NCBI GenBank assembly: GCA_037176725.1
Contig: JAZBRS010000020.1
Location: forward strand, 88,854,001-88,918,000
Length of the DNA: 64,000 nucleotides
Reading direction: 5' to 3'
Source: Posidonia oceanica
Lineage: Eukaryota > Streptophyta > Magnoliopsida > Alismatales > Posidoniaceae
The position numbers and the translations under genes are program-made. The notes below the pieces were generated by a model. That model was given only the letters and a program-made list of their open reading frames with translations. It did not search any database and was not told the origin of the DNA. This document shows positions 9,707 through 23,949 of this stretch, in pieces. Position 1 is the stretch's first letter; each line of letters starts with the position of its first letter.

Positions 9707-12700
9707 AAAGGCGCTCATCCTCAAATTATGGAAGCGAGCAATCATGGCCACGAGAGGGCAAGTAACGGGTTGTCCTCAAATTAAGGAAGCAAGCAAACAA
9801 ACAGAGGTAACATCGAAAAGGCATGCAATGGTGCTCGTCCTCGAAGCGAGCAAACATGACCATGAAGGGGCATGTACGGGCTTGTCCGCAAATTATGGAA
9901 GCAAGCAAACTAACAGACGTGACTTCGAAATGGCTCGCAAAGGCGCTCGTCCTCAAATTAAGGAAGCGGGGAAACATTACCATGAAGGGGCTTGTAAGGG
10001 CTTGCCCTCAAATTAAGGATGCAAGCAAACCAACAGACGTGACTTTGAAAAAGCACACAAAGGTGCTCATCCTCAAATTATGGAAGCGAGCAAACATGGC
10101 CACGAAAGGGCATGTAACGGGTTCTCCTCAAATAATGGAAGCAAGCAAACAAACTGACGTAACATCGAAAAGGCATGCGATGGTCTCGTCCTCAAAGCGA
10201 GCAAACTTGACCATGAAGGGGCATGTAAGGGCTTGTCCACAAAATAAGGAAGCTAGCAAACAAAAAGACGTGACTTCGAAAAGACACGCAAAGGCGCTCG
10301 TCCTCAAATTAGGGAAGCGTGCGAACATGACCACGAAGGGGCCTGCTATGGCTTGTCCTCAAATTGTAGAAGCAAGCAAACAAACAGATGTGACGACGTA
10401 TTGGCACGCAAAGGCGCTCGTCCAGTAATTATGGAAGCAAGCAAACAAGAGCATGAAGGGACTTGTAAGGGCAAGTCCTGAAATTAAGGAAGCAAGCTGA
10501 GAAACAGACGTGACATCGAAAAGGCACGCAAAGGAGCTCGTCCTCAAATTAAGGAAGCGGGCAAACAAGATCATGAAGTGGCATATAAAGGATTGTCCAT
10601 AAAATAAGGAAGCAAGCAAACAAACTGACGTGACTTCAAAAAGGTATGCGAAGGAGCACGTCCTCAAATTACGGAAGCGAGCAAACCGGACCACGAAGAG
10701 GAATGTATGGGCTTGTCCTTGAATTAAGGATGCATGGAAATAAACAGACGTGAGTTCAAAAAGGCATGCAAAGACGCTCGTCCTAAAATTGAGGAAGCGA
10801 GCAAACAAGACCACGAAGGGCCTGTTGGGGCTTGTCCTCAAATTAAGGAAGCAAGCAAACAAGCAGACGTGACTTCGAAATGGTACGCAAAGGCGCTCGT
10901 CCTCAAATTAAGGAAGCGAGCAAACATGACCATGAAGGGGCATGTAAGGGCTTGTCCGCAAATTAGGGAAGCAAGCTAACAAACAGACGTAACTTTGAAA
11001 AGGCCTGCAATGGCGCTCTTCCACGAATTTAGGAAGCGAGCGAACATGACCACGAAGGGGCGCGTAACGTCCATTTCCTCAAATTATGGAAGAAAGCAAA
11101 CTAACAGACGTGACTTCAAAAAATGCACGCAAAGGTGCTCGTCCTCAAGTTAGGGAAGCGAGCAAACATGACCACGAAGGGGCCTGCTAGGGCTTGTCCT
11201 CAAATTAAGGAAGCAAGCAAACTAAGAGACGTGACTTCGAAATGGCGTGCAAAGGTGCTCGTTCTCAAATTACGGAAGCGAGCAAACAAGACCACGATAG
11301 GGCAAGTAAGGGCTTGTCCCAAATTAAGGAAGCAAGCAAACAAACAGACGTGATTTCGAAAAGGCACGCAAAGGCACTCGTCCTCAAATTATGGAAGCAA
11401 GCAAACATGGTCATGAAGGGGCATATAATGGCTTGTCCTTAAATTAAGGAAGCAAGCAAACTAACTGACGTGACTTCGAAAAGGCACGCAAAGGCGCTCG
11501 TCCTCAAATTATGGAAGTGAGCAAACATGACCACGAAGGGGCATGTATGGGCTTGCGCTCAAATAAAGGAAGCACACAAATAAATAGACGTGACTTCGAA
11601 AAGGCACGCAATGGCGCTCATCCACAAATTAAGGATGCGAGCAAACATGACCATGAAGGGGCATGTAAGGGCTTGTCCACAAATTAAGGATGCCAGCAAA
11701 CCAACAGATGTGACATTGAAAAAGCACGCGAAGGCGCTCGTCCTCAAATTATGGAAGCGAGCAAACATGACCACGAAAGGGCAGGTAACGGCTTGTCCTC
11801 AAATTAAGGAAGCAAGCAAACAAACAGGCATAACATCGTAATGGCACGCAAAGGTGCTCATCCTCGAAGCGAGCAAACCTGACCACGTATGGGCGTGTAA
11901 GGCTTGTCGTCAAATTAAGGCAGCAAGCAAACTAACAGACGTGATTTCAAAAAGGCACGCAAGGGCACTCGTCCTCAAATTAATGAAGCAAGCAATCATG
12001 ACCATGAAGGGGCACCTAAGGGCTTGTCCTCAAATTAAGGAAGCAAGCAAACAAGCAGACGTGTCTTCGAAAAGGGCCGCAACGGGGCTCATCCTCAAAT
12101 TTTGGAAGCGTGCAAACAAGACCACGGAGGGGCATGTAAGGGTCTTGTTCTCAAATTAAGGATGCAAGCAAACTAAAAGACGTGACTTCAAAAATGCACG
12201 CGAAGGCGCTCGTCCTCAAATTGAGGAAGGAAGCAAACATTACCACAAAGGGGCATGTAAGGGCTTGTCCTCAAATAAAGGAAGCATGCAAACAAAAAGA
12301 CGTGAATTCGAAAAGGCACGCAAAGGCGCTCGTCCTCAAATTAAGGAAGCGGGCAAACATTACCATGAAGGGGCATGTAAGGGCTTGCCCTCAAATTAAG
12401 GAAGCAAGCAAACCAACAGACGTGACATCGAAAAAGCACGCAAAGGCGCTCATCCTCAAATTATGGAAGCGAGCAAACATGGCCACGAAAGGGCATGTAA
12501 CGGGTTGTCCTCAAATTATGGAAGCAAGCAAACAAACGGACGTAACATCGAAAAGGCATGCGATGGTGCTCGTCCTGCAAGCGAGCAAACGTGACCTTGA
12601 AGGGGCATGTAAAGGCTTGTCCACAAATTAAGGAAGCAAGCAAACAAAAAGACATGACTTCGAAAAGGCACGCAATGGCGCTCGTCCTCAAATTAGGAAA

Positions 12701-15700
12701 GCGTGCGAACATTACCACGATGGGGCCTGCTTGGGCTTGTCCTCAAATTGTGGAAGCAAGCAAACAAACAGATGTGACTACGAAATGGCACGCAAAGGCG
12801 CTCGTCCAGAAAATATGGAAGCGAGCAAACAAGACCATGAAGGAGCATGTAAGGGCTAGTCCTCAAATTAAGGAAGCAAGCTGACAAACGGACGTGACAT
12901 CGAAAAGACACGCAAAGGAGCTCGTCCTCAAATTAGGGAAGCGAGCAAACATGGTCATGAAGGGGCATATAAAGGCATGTCCATAAATTAAGGAAGCAAG
13001 CAAACAAACAGACGTGACTTCAAAAAGGCACGCAAAGGAGCTCATCCACAAATTATGGAAGCGAGCAAACAAGACCACGAAGAGGAATGTATGGGCATGT
13101 CCTTGAAATAAGGATGCAAGCAATTAAACAGACGTGACTTCGAAAAGGCACGCAAAGACGCTCGTCCTAAAATTGAGGTAGCGAGCGAACAAGACCACGA
13201 AGGGGCATGTAAGGGCTTGTCCTCAAATTAAGGAAGCAAGCAAACAAACAGACGTGACATCGAAAAGGCACGCAAAGGCGCTCGTCCTCAAATTAAGGAA
13301 GCGAGCAAACATGACCTTGAAGGGGCATGGAAAGGCTTGTCCGCAAATTAAGGAAGCAAGTAAACAAACAGACGTGACATTGAAAAGGCCCGCAATGGCA
13401 CTCTTCCTCGATTTTAGGAAGCGAGCAAACGTGACCACGAAGGGGCGTGTAACAGCCTTTTCCTCAAATTATGGAAGCAAGCAAACTAACAGACGTGACT
13501 TCAAAAAATGCACGCAAAGGCGCTCGTCCTCACGTTAGGGAAGCGAGCAAACATGACCACGATGGGGCCTGCTAGGGCTTGTCCTCAAATTAAGGAAGCA
13601 ACCAAACAAACAGACGTGACTTCGAAATGGCATGCAAAGGCATTCGTTCTCAAACTATGGAAGAGAGCAAACAAGACCACGATGGGGCATGTAAGGGCTT
13701 GTCCTCAAATTAAGGAAGCAAGCAAACATACAGACGTGATTTCGAAAAGGCACGCAAAGGCGCTCGTCCTCAAATTAAGGAAGCAAGCAAACATGGTCTA
13801 GAAGGGGCATATAATGGCATGTCCTTAAATTATGGAAGCACGCAAGCAAACCGATGTGTCTTCGAAAAGACACGCAAAAGCGCTCGTCCTCAAATTTTGG
13901 AAGCGAGCAAACTTGACCATGAAAGGGCTTGAAAGGGCTTGTCCTCAAATTAAAGAAAGGAAGCAAATAAACAGACGTGACTTCGAGGAGGCACGCAAAT
14001 GTGCTCGTCCCCAAATTAAGGAAGCGAGCAAACATGACCACAAAGGGGCATGTATAGGCTTGTGCTCAAATAAAAGAAGCATGCAAACAAATAGACGTGA
14101 CTTTGAAAAGGCACGCAGTGGCGCTCGTCCACAATTAAGGACGCGAGCAAACTTGACCATGAAGGAGCAAACAAACAGGCTTAACATCGAAGAGGCACGC
14201 AAAGGTGCTCGTCCGCGAAGCGAGCAAACTTGACCACGAAGGGGCATGTAAGGCTTGTCGTCAAATTAAGGCAGCAAGCAAACAAACAGACGTGATTTCG
14301 AAAAGGCACGCAAAGGTGCTCGTCCTCAAATTAATGAAGCGAGCAATCATGACCATCAAGGGGCTTGTAAGGGCTTGTCCTCAAATTAAGGAAGCAAGCA
14401 AACAAACAGACGTGTCTTCGAAAAGGGCCGCAACGGCGCTCATCCTCAAAATTTGGAAGCGTGCATGCAAGACCTTGGAGGGGCATGTAAGGGTCTTGTT
14501 CTCAAATTAAGGATGTAAGCAAACTAACAGACGTGACTTCAAAAAGGTACGCGAAGGCACTCGTCCTCAAATTGAGGAAGTATGCAAACTTGACCACAAA
14601 GGGGCATGTTTGGGCTTGACGTCAAATAAAGAAAGCATGCAAACAAATTGACGTGACTTCGAAAAGGCACGCAAAGGCGCTCGTCCTCAAATTAAGGAAG
14701 CGGGCAAACATTACCATGAAGGGGCATGTAAGGGCTTGCCCTCAAATTAAGGAAGCAAGCAAACCAACAGACGTGACTTCGAAAAAGTACGCAAAGGCGC
14801 TCATCCTCAAATTCTGGAAGCGAGTAAACAAGGCCACGAAAGGGCATGCAAACAAATATACGTAACATCGAAAAGGCATGCGATGGTGCACGTCCTCGAA
14901 GCGATCAAACATGACATTGAAGGGGCATGTAAGGGCTTGACCTCAAATTAAGGAAGCAAGCAAACAAAAAGACGTGACTTCAAAAAGGCACGCATCCTCA
15001 AATTAGGGAAGCGTGCGAACATGACCATGAAGGGGCCTGCTAGGGCTTGTCCTCAAATTATGGAAGCAAGCAAACATACAGATGTGCCCTCGAAATGGCA
15101 CGCAAAGGCGCTCGTCCAGAAATTATGGAAGCGAGCAAACAAGACGACGAAGGGGCATGTTAGGGTAGTCCTCAAATTAAGGAAGCAAGCTGACAAACGG
15201 ACGTGACTTCAAAAAGGCTGCCAAAGGAGCTCGTCCTCAAATTAAGGAAGCGAGCAAACATGGTAATGAATGGGCATATAAAGGCTTATCCTTAAATTAA
15301 GGAAGCAAGCAAACAAACAGATGAGACTTCAATAAGGCACGCAAAGGAGCTCGTCCTCAAATTAAGGAAGCGAGCAAACAGGACCACGAAAAGGCATGTA
15401 TGGGCTAGTCCTTGGATTGTGGAAGCAAGCAAAAAAACGGACGTGATTTCGAAATGGCACGCAAAGGCGCTCATCCTGAAATTGTGGAAGCGAGCAAACT
15501 AGACCACGAAGGGGGATGTAAGGGCTTGTCCTCAAATTAAGAAAGCAAGCAAAATGACTAACGTGATTTCGAAAAGGCACGCAAAGGCGCTCCTCCTCAT
15601 ATTAAGGAAGCAAGCAAACATGGTCATGAAGGGGCATATATTGGCTTGTCCTCAAATTAAGGTTGCAAGCAAACAAACCGACGTGACTTCAGAACGGCAC

Positions 15701-18389
15701 GCAAAGGCGCTCGTCCACAAATTACGGAAGCGAGCAAACATGACCAAGAAGGGGCATGTAAGGGCTTGTCCTCAAATTAAGGAAGCAAGCAAACCAACAG
15801 ACGTGACTTCGAAAAGGCACGCAAAGGCACTCGTCATCAAATTATGGAAGCGGGCAAACAAGACCACGAAAGGGCATGTAACGGCTTGTCCTCAAATTAA
15901 GGAAGCAAGCAAATAAGTAGACGTAACATCGAAAAGGCACGCAAAGGTGCTCGTCCTCGAAGCGAGCAAACTTGACCTCGAAGGGGCATGTAGGGGCTTG
16001 TCCTCAAATTAAGGATGCAAGCAAACAAAAAGACGTGACTTCGGAAAGGCTCGCGAAGGCGCTCGTCCTCAAATTATGAAAGCGAGCAAACATGACCACG
16101 AAGGGGCCAGCATGGGCTTGTCCTCAAATTGAGGAAGCAAGCAAACAAACAGACGTGACTTCGAAATGGCACGCAACGGCGCTCGTTCTCAAATTATGGA
16201 TGCAAGCAAACAAGACCACGAAGGGGCATGCAAGGGCTTGTCCTCAAATTTTGGAAGCAAGCAAAGAAACGGACGTGATTTCGAAAAGACACGCGAAGGC
16301 GCTCATCCTCAAATTAAGGAAGCGAGCAAACTGGACCACGAAGAGGCATGTATGGGCCTGTCCTCGAATTAAGGAAGCAGGCAAATAAACAGACGTGTCT
16401 TCTAAAAGGCACGCAAAGATGCTCGTCCTAAAATTAAGGAACAGACGTGACTTCGAAAAGGCATGCAAAGGCGCTCGTCTCAAATTTAGGAAGCGAGCAA
16501 ACATGACCACGATGGAGCATGTAACGGCCTTGTCCTCAAATTATGGAAGCAAGCAAACAAACAGACGTGATTCTGAAAAGGCACGCAAAGGTGCTCGTCC
16601 ACAAATTAAGGAAGCGAGCAAACAAACTGACGTGACTTCGAATAAGCATGCAAAGGCGCTCATCCTCAAATTATGGAAGCGAGCAAAATTGACCACGAAG
16701 GGGCATGAAAGGGCTTGTCCTCAAATTAAGGAAGCAAGCAAACAAACAGACGTGTCTTCGAGTTGGCACGCAAAGGTGCTCATCCTCAAATTAAAGAAGC
16801 GAGCAAACATGACCACGAAGGGGCAAGTATAAGGTTGTGCTCAAATAAAGGATGCATGCAAACAAACCGACGTGACTTCGAAAAGGCACGCAATGGCGCT
16901 CGTCCACAAACTAAGGATGCGAGCAAACATGACCATGAAGGGGCATGTAAGGACTTGTCCTCAAATTAAGGATGCCAGCAAACCAACAGATGAGACTTCG
17001 AAAAAGCACGCGAAGGCGCTCGTCCTCAAATTATGGAAGCGAGCTAACATGACCACGAAAGGGTAGGTAACGGCTTGTCCTCAAATTAAGGAAGCAAGCA
17101 AACTAACAGGCAAAACATCGAAAAGGCACGCGAAGGTGTTCCTCCTCGAAGCGAGCAAACGTGACCACGAAGGGGCATGTAAGGCTTGTCTTCAAATTAA
17201 GGCAGCAAGCAAACAAACAGACGTGATTTTGAAAAGGCACGCAAAAGCGCTCGTCCTCAAATTAAGAAAGCAAGCAAACATGGTCATGAAGGGGCATATA
17301 ATGGCTTGTCCTTAAATTAAGGAAGCAAGCAAACAAACCGACGTGACTTCGAAAAGGCACGCAAAGGCGCTCGTCCTCAAATTATGGAAGTGAGCAAACA
17401 TGACCACGAAGGGGCATGTATGGGCACGGGCTAAAACAAAGGAAGCATGCAAACAAATAGACGTGACTTCGAAAAGGCACGCAATGGCGCTCGTCTACAA
17501 ATTAAGGATGCGAGCAAACCAGACCATGAAGGGGCATGTAAGGGCTTGTCCTCAAATCAAGGATGCCAGCAAACCAACAGACGTGACTTCGAAAAAGCAC
17601 GCGAAGGCGCTCGTCCTCAAATTATGGAAGTGAGCAAACATGACCACGAAAGGGCAGGTAACGGCTTGTCCTCAAATTAAGGAAGCAAGCAAACAAACAG
17701 GCATAACATCGAAAAGGCACGCAAAGGTGCTCGTCCTCGAAGCGAGCAAACGTGACCACGAAGGGGCATGTAAGGCTTGTCGTCAAATTAAGGCAGCAAG
17801 CAAAGAAAAATACGTGATTTCGAAAAGACACGCAAAGACGCTCGTCCTCAAATTAATGAAGCGAGCGATCATGACCATGAAGGGGCATGTAAGGGCTGGT
17901 CCTCAAATTATGGAAGCAAGCAAACAAACAGACGTGTCTTTGAAAAGGGCCGCAACGGCGCTCATCCTCAAATTTTGGAAGCGTGCAAACAAGACCACGA
18001 AGGGGCATGTAAGGGTCTTGTTCTCAAATTGAGGATGCAAGCAAACTAACAGACGTGACGTCAAAAAGACACGCGAAGGCGCACGTCCTCAAATTGAGGA
18101 AGCAAGCAAACATGACCACAAAGGGGCATGTAAGGGCTTGTCCTCAAATTGATGAAGCACGCAAACAAACGGACGTGACTTCGGAAAGGCACGCAAAGGT
18201 GCTCGTCCTCAAATTAAGGAAGCGAGCAAACATGACAACGAAGGGACATGTAAGGGCTTGTCCTCAAGTTACGGAAGCAAGTAAACAAACAGACGTGACT
18301 ACGAAAAGGCACGCAAAGGCGCTGATCCTCAAATTACGGAAGCGAGCAAATGTGACCACGACGGGGCATGTTTGGGCTCGTCCTCAAAT

Positions 18390-20127
18390 TATGGAAGCAA
18401 GCAAAAAAACGTACGTGACTTCGAGAAGGCACGCAAAGGCGCTCGTCCTCAAATAAAGGAAGCAAGCAAACGAACAGACGTGACTTCGAATTGTCATGCA
18501 AAGGCGCTCGTCCTCAAATTATGGAAGCGAGCAAACTAGACCACGACGGGGCATGAAAGGGCTTGTCCTCAAATAAAGGAAGCTTGCAAACAAACCGACG
18601 TGATTTCGAAAAGGCACGCAAAGGTGCTCGTCCTCTAATTAAGGAAGCGCGCAAACATGACCATGAAGGGGCATGTTTGGGTTTGTCCTCAAATAAAGGA
18701 AGAATGCAAACAAACTGACGTGACTACGAAAAGGATCGCAAAGGCACTCATCCTCAAATTAAGGAAGCGAGCAAACATGACCACGAAGGGGCATGTTTGG
18801 GCATGTCCCCAAATAAAGGAAGCATGCAAACAAATAGACGTGAATTCGAAAAGGCACGCAAAGGCACTCGTCCTCAAATTAAGGAAGCGGGCAAACATTA
18901 CCATGAATGGGCATGTAAGGGCTTCCCTCAAATTATGGAAGCAAGCAATCAAACAGACGTGACTACGAAAATGCACGCGAAGGCGCTCATCCTCAAATTA
19001 TGGAAGTGAGCAAACAAGGCCACGAAATGGCATGTAACGGGTTGTCCTCAAATTAAGGAAGCAAGCAAACAAACAGACGTAACATCGAAAAGGCATGCAA
19101 TGGTGCTCGTCCTCGAAGCGAGCAAACATGACCATGAAGGGGCATGTACGGGCTTGTCTGCAAATTATGGAAGCTAGCAAACAAAAAGACGTGACTTCGA
19201 AAAGGCTCGCAAAGGCGCTCGTCCTCAAATTAGGAAAGCGTGCGAACATGACCACGATGGGGCCTGCTTGGGCTTGTCTTCAAATTGTGGAAGCAAGCAA
19301 ACAAACAGATGTGACTACGAAATGGCACGCAAAGGTGCTCGTCCAGAAAATATGGAAGCGAGCAAACATGACCATGAAGGGGCATGTAAGGGCTAGTCCT
19401 CAAATTAAGGAAGCAAGCTGACAAACGGACGTGACATCGAAAAGACACGCAAAGGAGCTCGTCCTCAAATTAGGGAAGCGAGCAAACATGGTCATGAAGG
19501 GGTATATAAAGGCATGTCCATAAATTAAGGAAGCAAGCAAACAAACAGACGTGACTTCAAAAAGGCACGCAAAGGAGCTCGTCCACAAATTATGGAAGCG
19601 AGCTAACAGGACCACGAAGAGGAATGTATGGGCATGTCCTTGAAATAAGGATGCAAGCAATTAAACTGACGTGACTTCGAAAAGGCATGCAAAGACGCTC
19701 GTCCTAAAATTGAGGTAGCGAGCGAACAAGACCACGAAGGGGCATGTAAGGGCTTGTCCTCAAATTAAGGACGCAAGCAAACAAACAGACGTGACTTCGA
19801 AATGGCACGCAAAGGCGCTCGTCCTCAAATTAAGGAAGCGAGCAAACATGACCTTGAAGGGGCATGGAAGGGCTTGTCCGCAAATTAAGGAAGCAAGTAA
19901 ACAAACAGACGTGACATTGAAAAGGCCAGCAAAGGCACTCTTCCTCGATTTTAGGAAGCGAGCAAACATGACCACGAAGGGGCGTATAACCGCCTTTTCC
20001 TCAAATTATGGAAGCAAGCAAACTAACAGACGTGACTTCAAAAAATGCACGCAAAGGCGCTCGTCCTCAAGTTTGGGAAGCGAGCAAACATGACCACGAT
20101 AGGGCCTGCTAGGGCTTGTCCTTAAAT
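18390..20127 (+). repeat. 1738-bp tandem duplication, copy 1
   Basis: Diagnostic words such as GCAAAAAAAC (18401), CTTCGAATTGTCATGC, GGTTTGTCCTCAAATAAAGG and AAGGATCGCAAAGG reappear exactly 1738 bp downstream. The unit contains about 14.5 satellite repeats, so it includes an odd number of half-units. A-A junctions occur inside it, e.g. around 18440-18470, where one 65 bp half directly follows another. Edges are by eye, within some tens of bases. Confidence 0.82.
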
Positions 20128-21862
20128 TAAGAAAGCAAGCAAAAAAACATACGTGACTTCGAGAAGGCACGCAAAGGCGCTCGTCCTCAAATTAAGGAAG
20201 CAAGCAAACGAACAGACGTGACTTCGAATTGTCATGCAAAGGCGCTCGTCCTCAAATTATGGAAGCGAGCAAACTAGACCACGACGGGGCATGAAAGGGC
20301 TTGTCCTCAAATAAAGGAAGCAAGCAAACAAACCGACGTGATTTCGAAAAGGCACGCAAAGGCGCTCGTCCTCTAATTAAGGAAGCGCGCAAACATGACC
20401 ATGAAGGGGCATGTTTGGGTTTGTCCTCAAATAAAGGAAGAATGCAAACAAACTGACGTGACTACGAAAAGGATCGCAAAGGCGCTCATCCTCAAATTAT
20501 GGAAGCGAGCAAACATGACCACGAAGGGGCATGTTTGGGCATGTCCCCAAATAAAGGAAGCATGCAAACAAATAGACGTGAATTCGAAAAGGCACGCAAA
20601 GGCGCTCGTCCTCAAATTAAGGAAGCGGGCGAACATTACCATGAATGGGCATGTAAGGGCTTCCCTCAAATTATGGAAGCAAGCAATCCAACAGACGTGA
20701 CTACGAAAATGCACGCGAAGGCGCTCATCCTCAAATTATGGAAGTGAGCAAACAAGGCCACGAAATGGCATGTAACGGGTTGTCCTCAAATTAAGGAAGC
20801 AAGCAAACAAACAGACGTAACATCGAAAAGGCATGCAATGGTGCTCGTCCTCGAAGCGAGCAAACATGACCATGAAGGGGCATGTACGGGCTTGTCCGCA
20901 AATTATGGAAGCAAGCAAACAAAAAGACGTGACTTCGAAAAGGCTCACAAAGGCGCTCATCCTCAAATTAGGAAAGCGTGCAAACATGACCACGATGGGG
21001 CCTGCTTGGGCTTGTCCTCAAATTATGGAAGCAAGCAAACAAACAGATGTGACTACGAAATGGCACGCAAAGGCGCTCGTCCAGAAATTATGGAAGCGAG
21101 CAAACAAGAGCATGAAGGGGCATGTAAGGGCTAGTCCTCAAATTAAGGAAGCAAGCTGACAAACGGACGTGACTTCGAAAAGACACGCAAAGGAGCTCAT
21201 CCTCAATTTAAGGAAGCGAGCAAACATGGTCTTGAAAGGGCATATAAAGGCTTGTCCTGAAATTACGGAAGCAAGCAAACAAACAGACGTGACTTCAAAA
21301 AGGCACGCAAAGGAGCTCATCCTCAAATTAAGGAAGCGAGCAAACTGGACCACGAAGAGGCATGTATGGCCTTGTCCCTGAATTCAGCATGCAAGCAATT
21401 AAACAGACGTAACTTCGAAAAGGCACGCAAAGACGCTCATCCTAAAATTGAAGAAGCGAGCAAACAAGACCACGATGGGGCTTGTATGGGCTTGTAAATT
21501 AAGGAAGCAAGCAAACAAACAGATGTGACTTCAAAAAGGCACGCAAAGACGCTCGTCCGCAAATTAAGGAAGCGAGCAAACATGACCATGATGGGGCATG
21601 TAAGGGCTTGTCCGTAAAATAAGGAAGCAGGCTAACAAACAGACGTGACTTTGAAAAGGCCCGCAAAGGCGCTCTTCCTCGAATTTAGGAAGCGAGCGAA
21701 CATGACCACGAAGGGGCGTGTAGCGGCCTTTCCCTCAAATTATCGAAGCAAGCAAACTAACAGACGTGACTTCAAAAAATGCACGCAAAGGCGCTCGTCC
21801 TCAAGTTTGGGAAGCGAGCAAACATGACCACGAAAGGGCCTACTAGGGCTTGTCCATAAATT
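20128..21862 (+). repeat. 1738-bp tandem duplication, copy 2
   Basis: Second copy of the preceding block. The offset stays at 1738 bp up to about 21.2 kb and is about 1734 bp near 21.65 kb, so the copies differ by a few small indels. Beyond about 21.86 kb the next sequence no longer continues the pattern, so I count two copies only. Confidence 0.8.
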
Positions 21863-23949
21863 AAGGAAGCAAGCAAACAAACAGACGTGACTTCGAAATG
21901 GCACGCAAAGGCGCTCGTTCACAAATTATGGAAGCGGGCAAACAAGACCACGAAGGGGCATGTATGGGCTTGTCCTCAAATTAAGGAAGCAAGCAAACAA
22001 ACAGACGTGATTTCGGAAAGGCACGCAAAGGCGCTCGTCCCAAATTATGGAAGCAGGCAAACAGGGTCATGAAGGGGCATGTAATGGCTTGTCCATAAAT
22101 TAAGGATGCTAGCAAACAAACCAACGTGACTTCGAAAAGGCACGCCAAGGCGCTCGTCCTCAAATTAGGGAAGCGTGCGAACATGACCACGAAGGGTCCT
22201 GCTTGGGCTTGTCCTCAAATTGTGGAAGGAAGCAAACAAACACATGTGACTACGTAATGGCACGCAAAGGCGCTCGTCCAGAAATTATGGAAGCGAGCAA
22301 ACAAGACCATGAAGGGGCATGTCAGGGCTAGTCCTCAAATTAAGGAAGCAAGCTGACAAACGGACGTGACTTCGAAAAGGTGCGCAAAGGAGTTCGTCCT
22401 CAAATTAAGGAAGCGAGCAAACATGACCATGAAGGGGCATGTAAGGGCTTGTCCGCAAATTAAGGAAGCAAGCAAACAAACAAACGTGACTTTGAAAAGG
22501 CCCGCAAAGGCGCACCTCCTCAAATTTAGGCAGCGAGTAAACATGACCACGAAGGGGCGTGTAACGGCCTTTTCCTCAAATTATGGAAGCAAGCTAACTA
22601 ACAGACGTGACTTCAAAAAATGCACGCGAAGGCGCTCGTCCTCAAGTTAGGGAAGCGTGCAAGCATGACGATGATGGGGCCTACTAGGGCTTGTCCTCAA
22701 ATTAAGGAAGCAAGCAAACAAACAGACGTGACTTCGAAATGGCACGCAAAGGCGCTCGTCCAGAAATTATGGAAGCGAGCAAACTAGACCACGAAGGGGC
22801 ATGTAAGGGCTTGTCCTCAAATTATGGAAGCAAGCTAAATAACTGACGTGATTTCGAAAAGGCACGCAAAGGCGCTCGTCCTCATATTTAGGAAGCAAGC
22901 AAACATGGTCATGAAGGGGCATATAATGGCTTGTCCTTAAATTAAGGAAGCAAGCAAACAAACCGACGTGACTTCAAAATGGCATGCAAAGGCGCTCGTC
23001 CTCAAATTACGGAAGCGAGCAAACATGACCAAGAAGGGGCATGTAAGGGCTTGTCCTCAAATTAAGGAAGCAACCAAACCAACAGACGTGACTTCGAAAA
23101 GGCACGCAATGGCACTCGTCCTCAAATTATGGAAGCGAGCAAACATGACCACGAAAGGGCATGTAACGGCTTGTCCTCAAATTAAGGAAGCAAGCAAATA
23201 AGTAGACGTAACATCGAAAAGGCACGCAAAGGAGCTCGTCCTCGAAGCGAGCAAACGTGACCACGAAGGGGCATGCAAGGCATGTCGACAAATTAAGGCA
23301 GCAAGCAAACAAACAGACGTGATTTCGAAAAGGCACGCAAAGGCCCTCGTCCTCAAATTAAGGAAGCAAGCAAACTTGGTCATGAAGGGGCATATAATGG
23401 CTTGTCCTTAAATTAAGGAAGCAAGCAAACAAACCGACGTGAATTCGAAAAGGCACGCAAAGGCGCTCGTTCTCAAATTATGGAAGCGAGCAAACATGAC
23501 CACGAAGGAGCATGTATGGGCTTGTGCTCAAATAAAGGAAGCATGCAAACAAATAGACGTGACTTCGAAAAGGCACGCAATGGCCCTCGTCCACAAATTA
23601 AGGATGCGAGCAAACATGACCATGAAGGGGCATGTTTGGGCTTGTCCTCAAATTAAGGATGCCAGCAAACCAACAGACGTGACTTCGAAAAAGCACGCGA
23701 AGGTGCTCGTCCTCAAATTATGGAAGCGAGCAAACATGACCACGAAAGGGCAAGTAACGGCTTGTCCTCAAATTAAATAAGCAAGCAAATAAGTAGACGT
23801 AACATCGAAAAGGCACGCATAGGTGCTCGTCCTCGAAGCGAGCAAACATGACCACGAAGGCGCATGTAAGGCTTGTCGTCATATTATGGTAGCAAGCAAC
23901 GAAAAATATGTGATTTCTAAAAGGCACGCAAAGGCGCTCGTCCTCAAAT

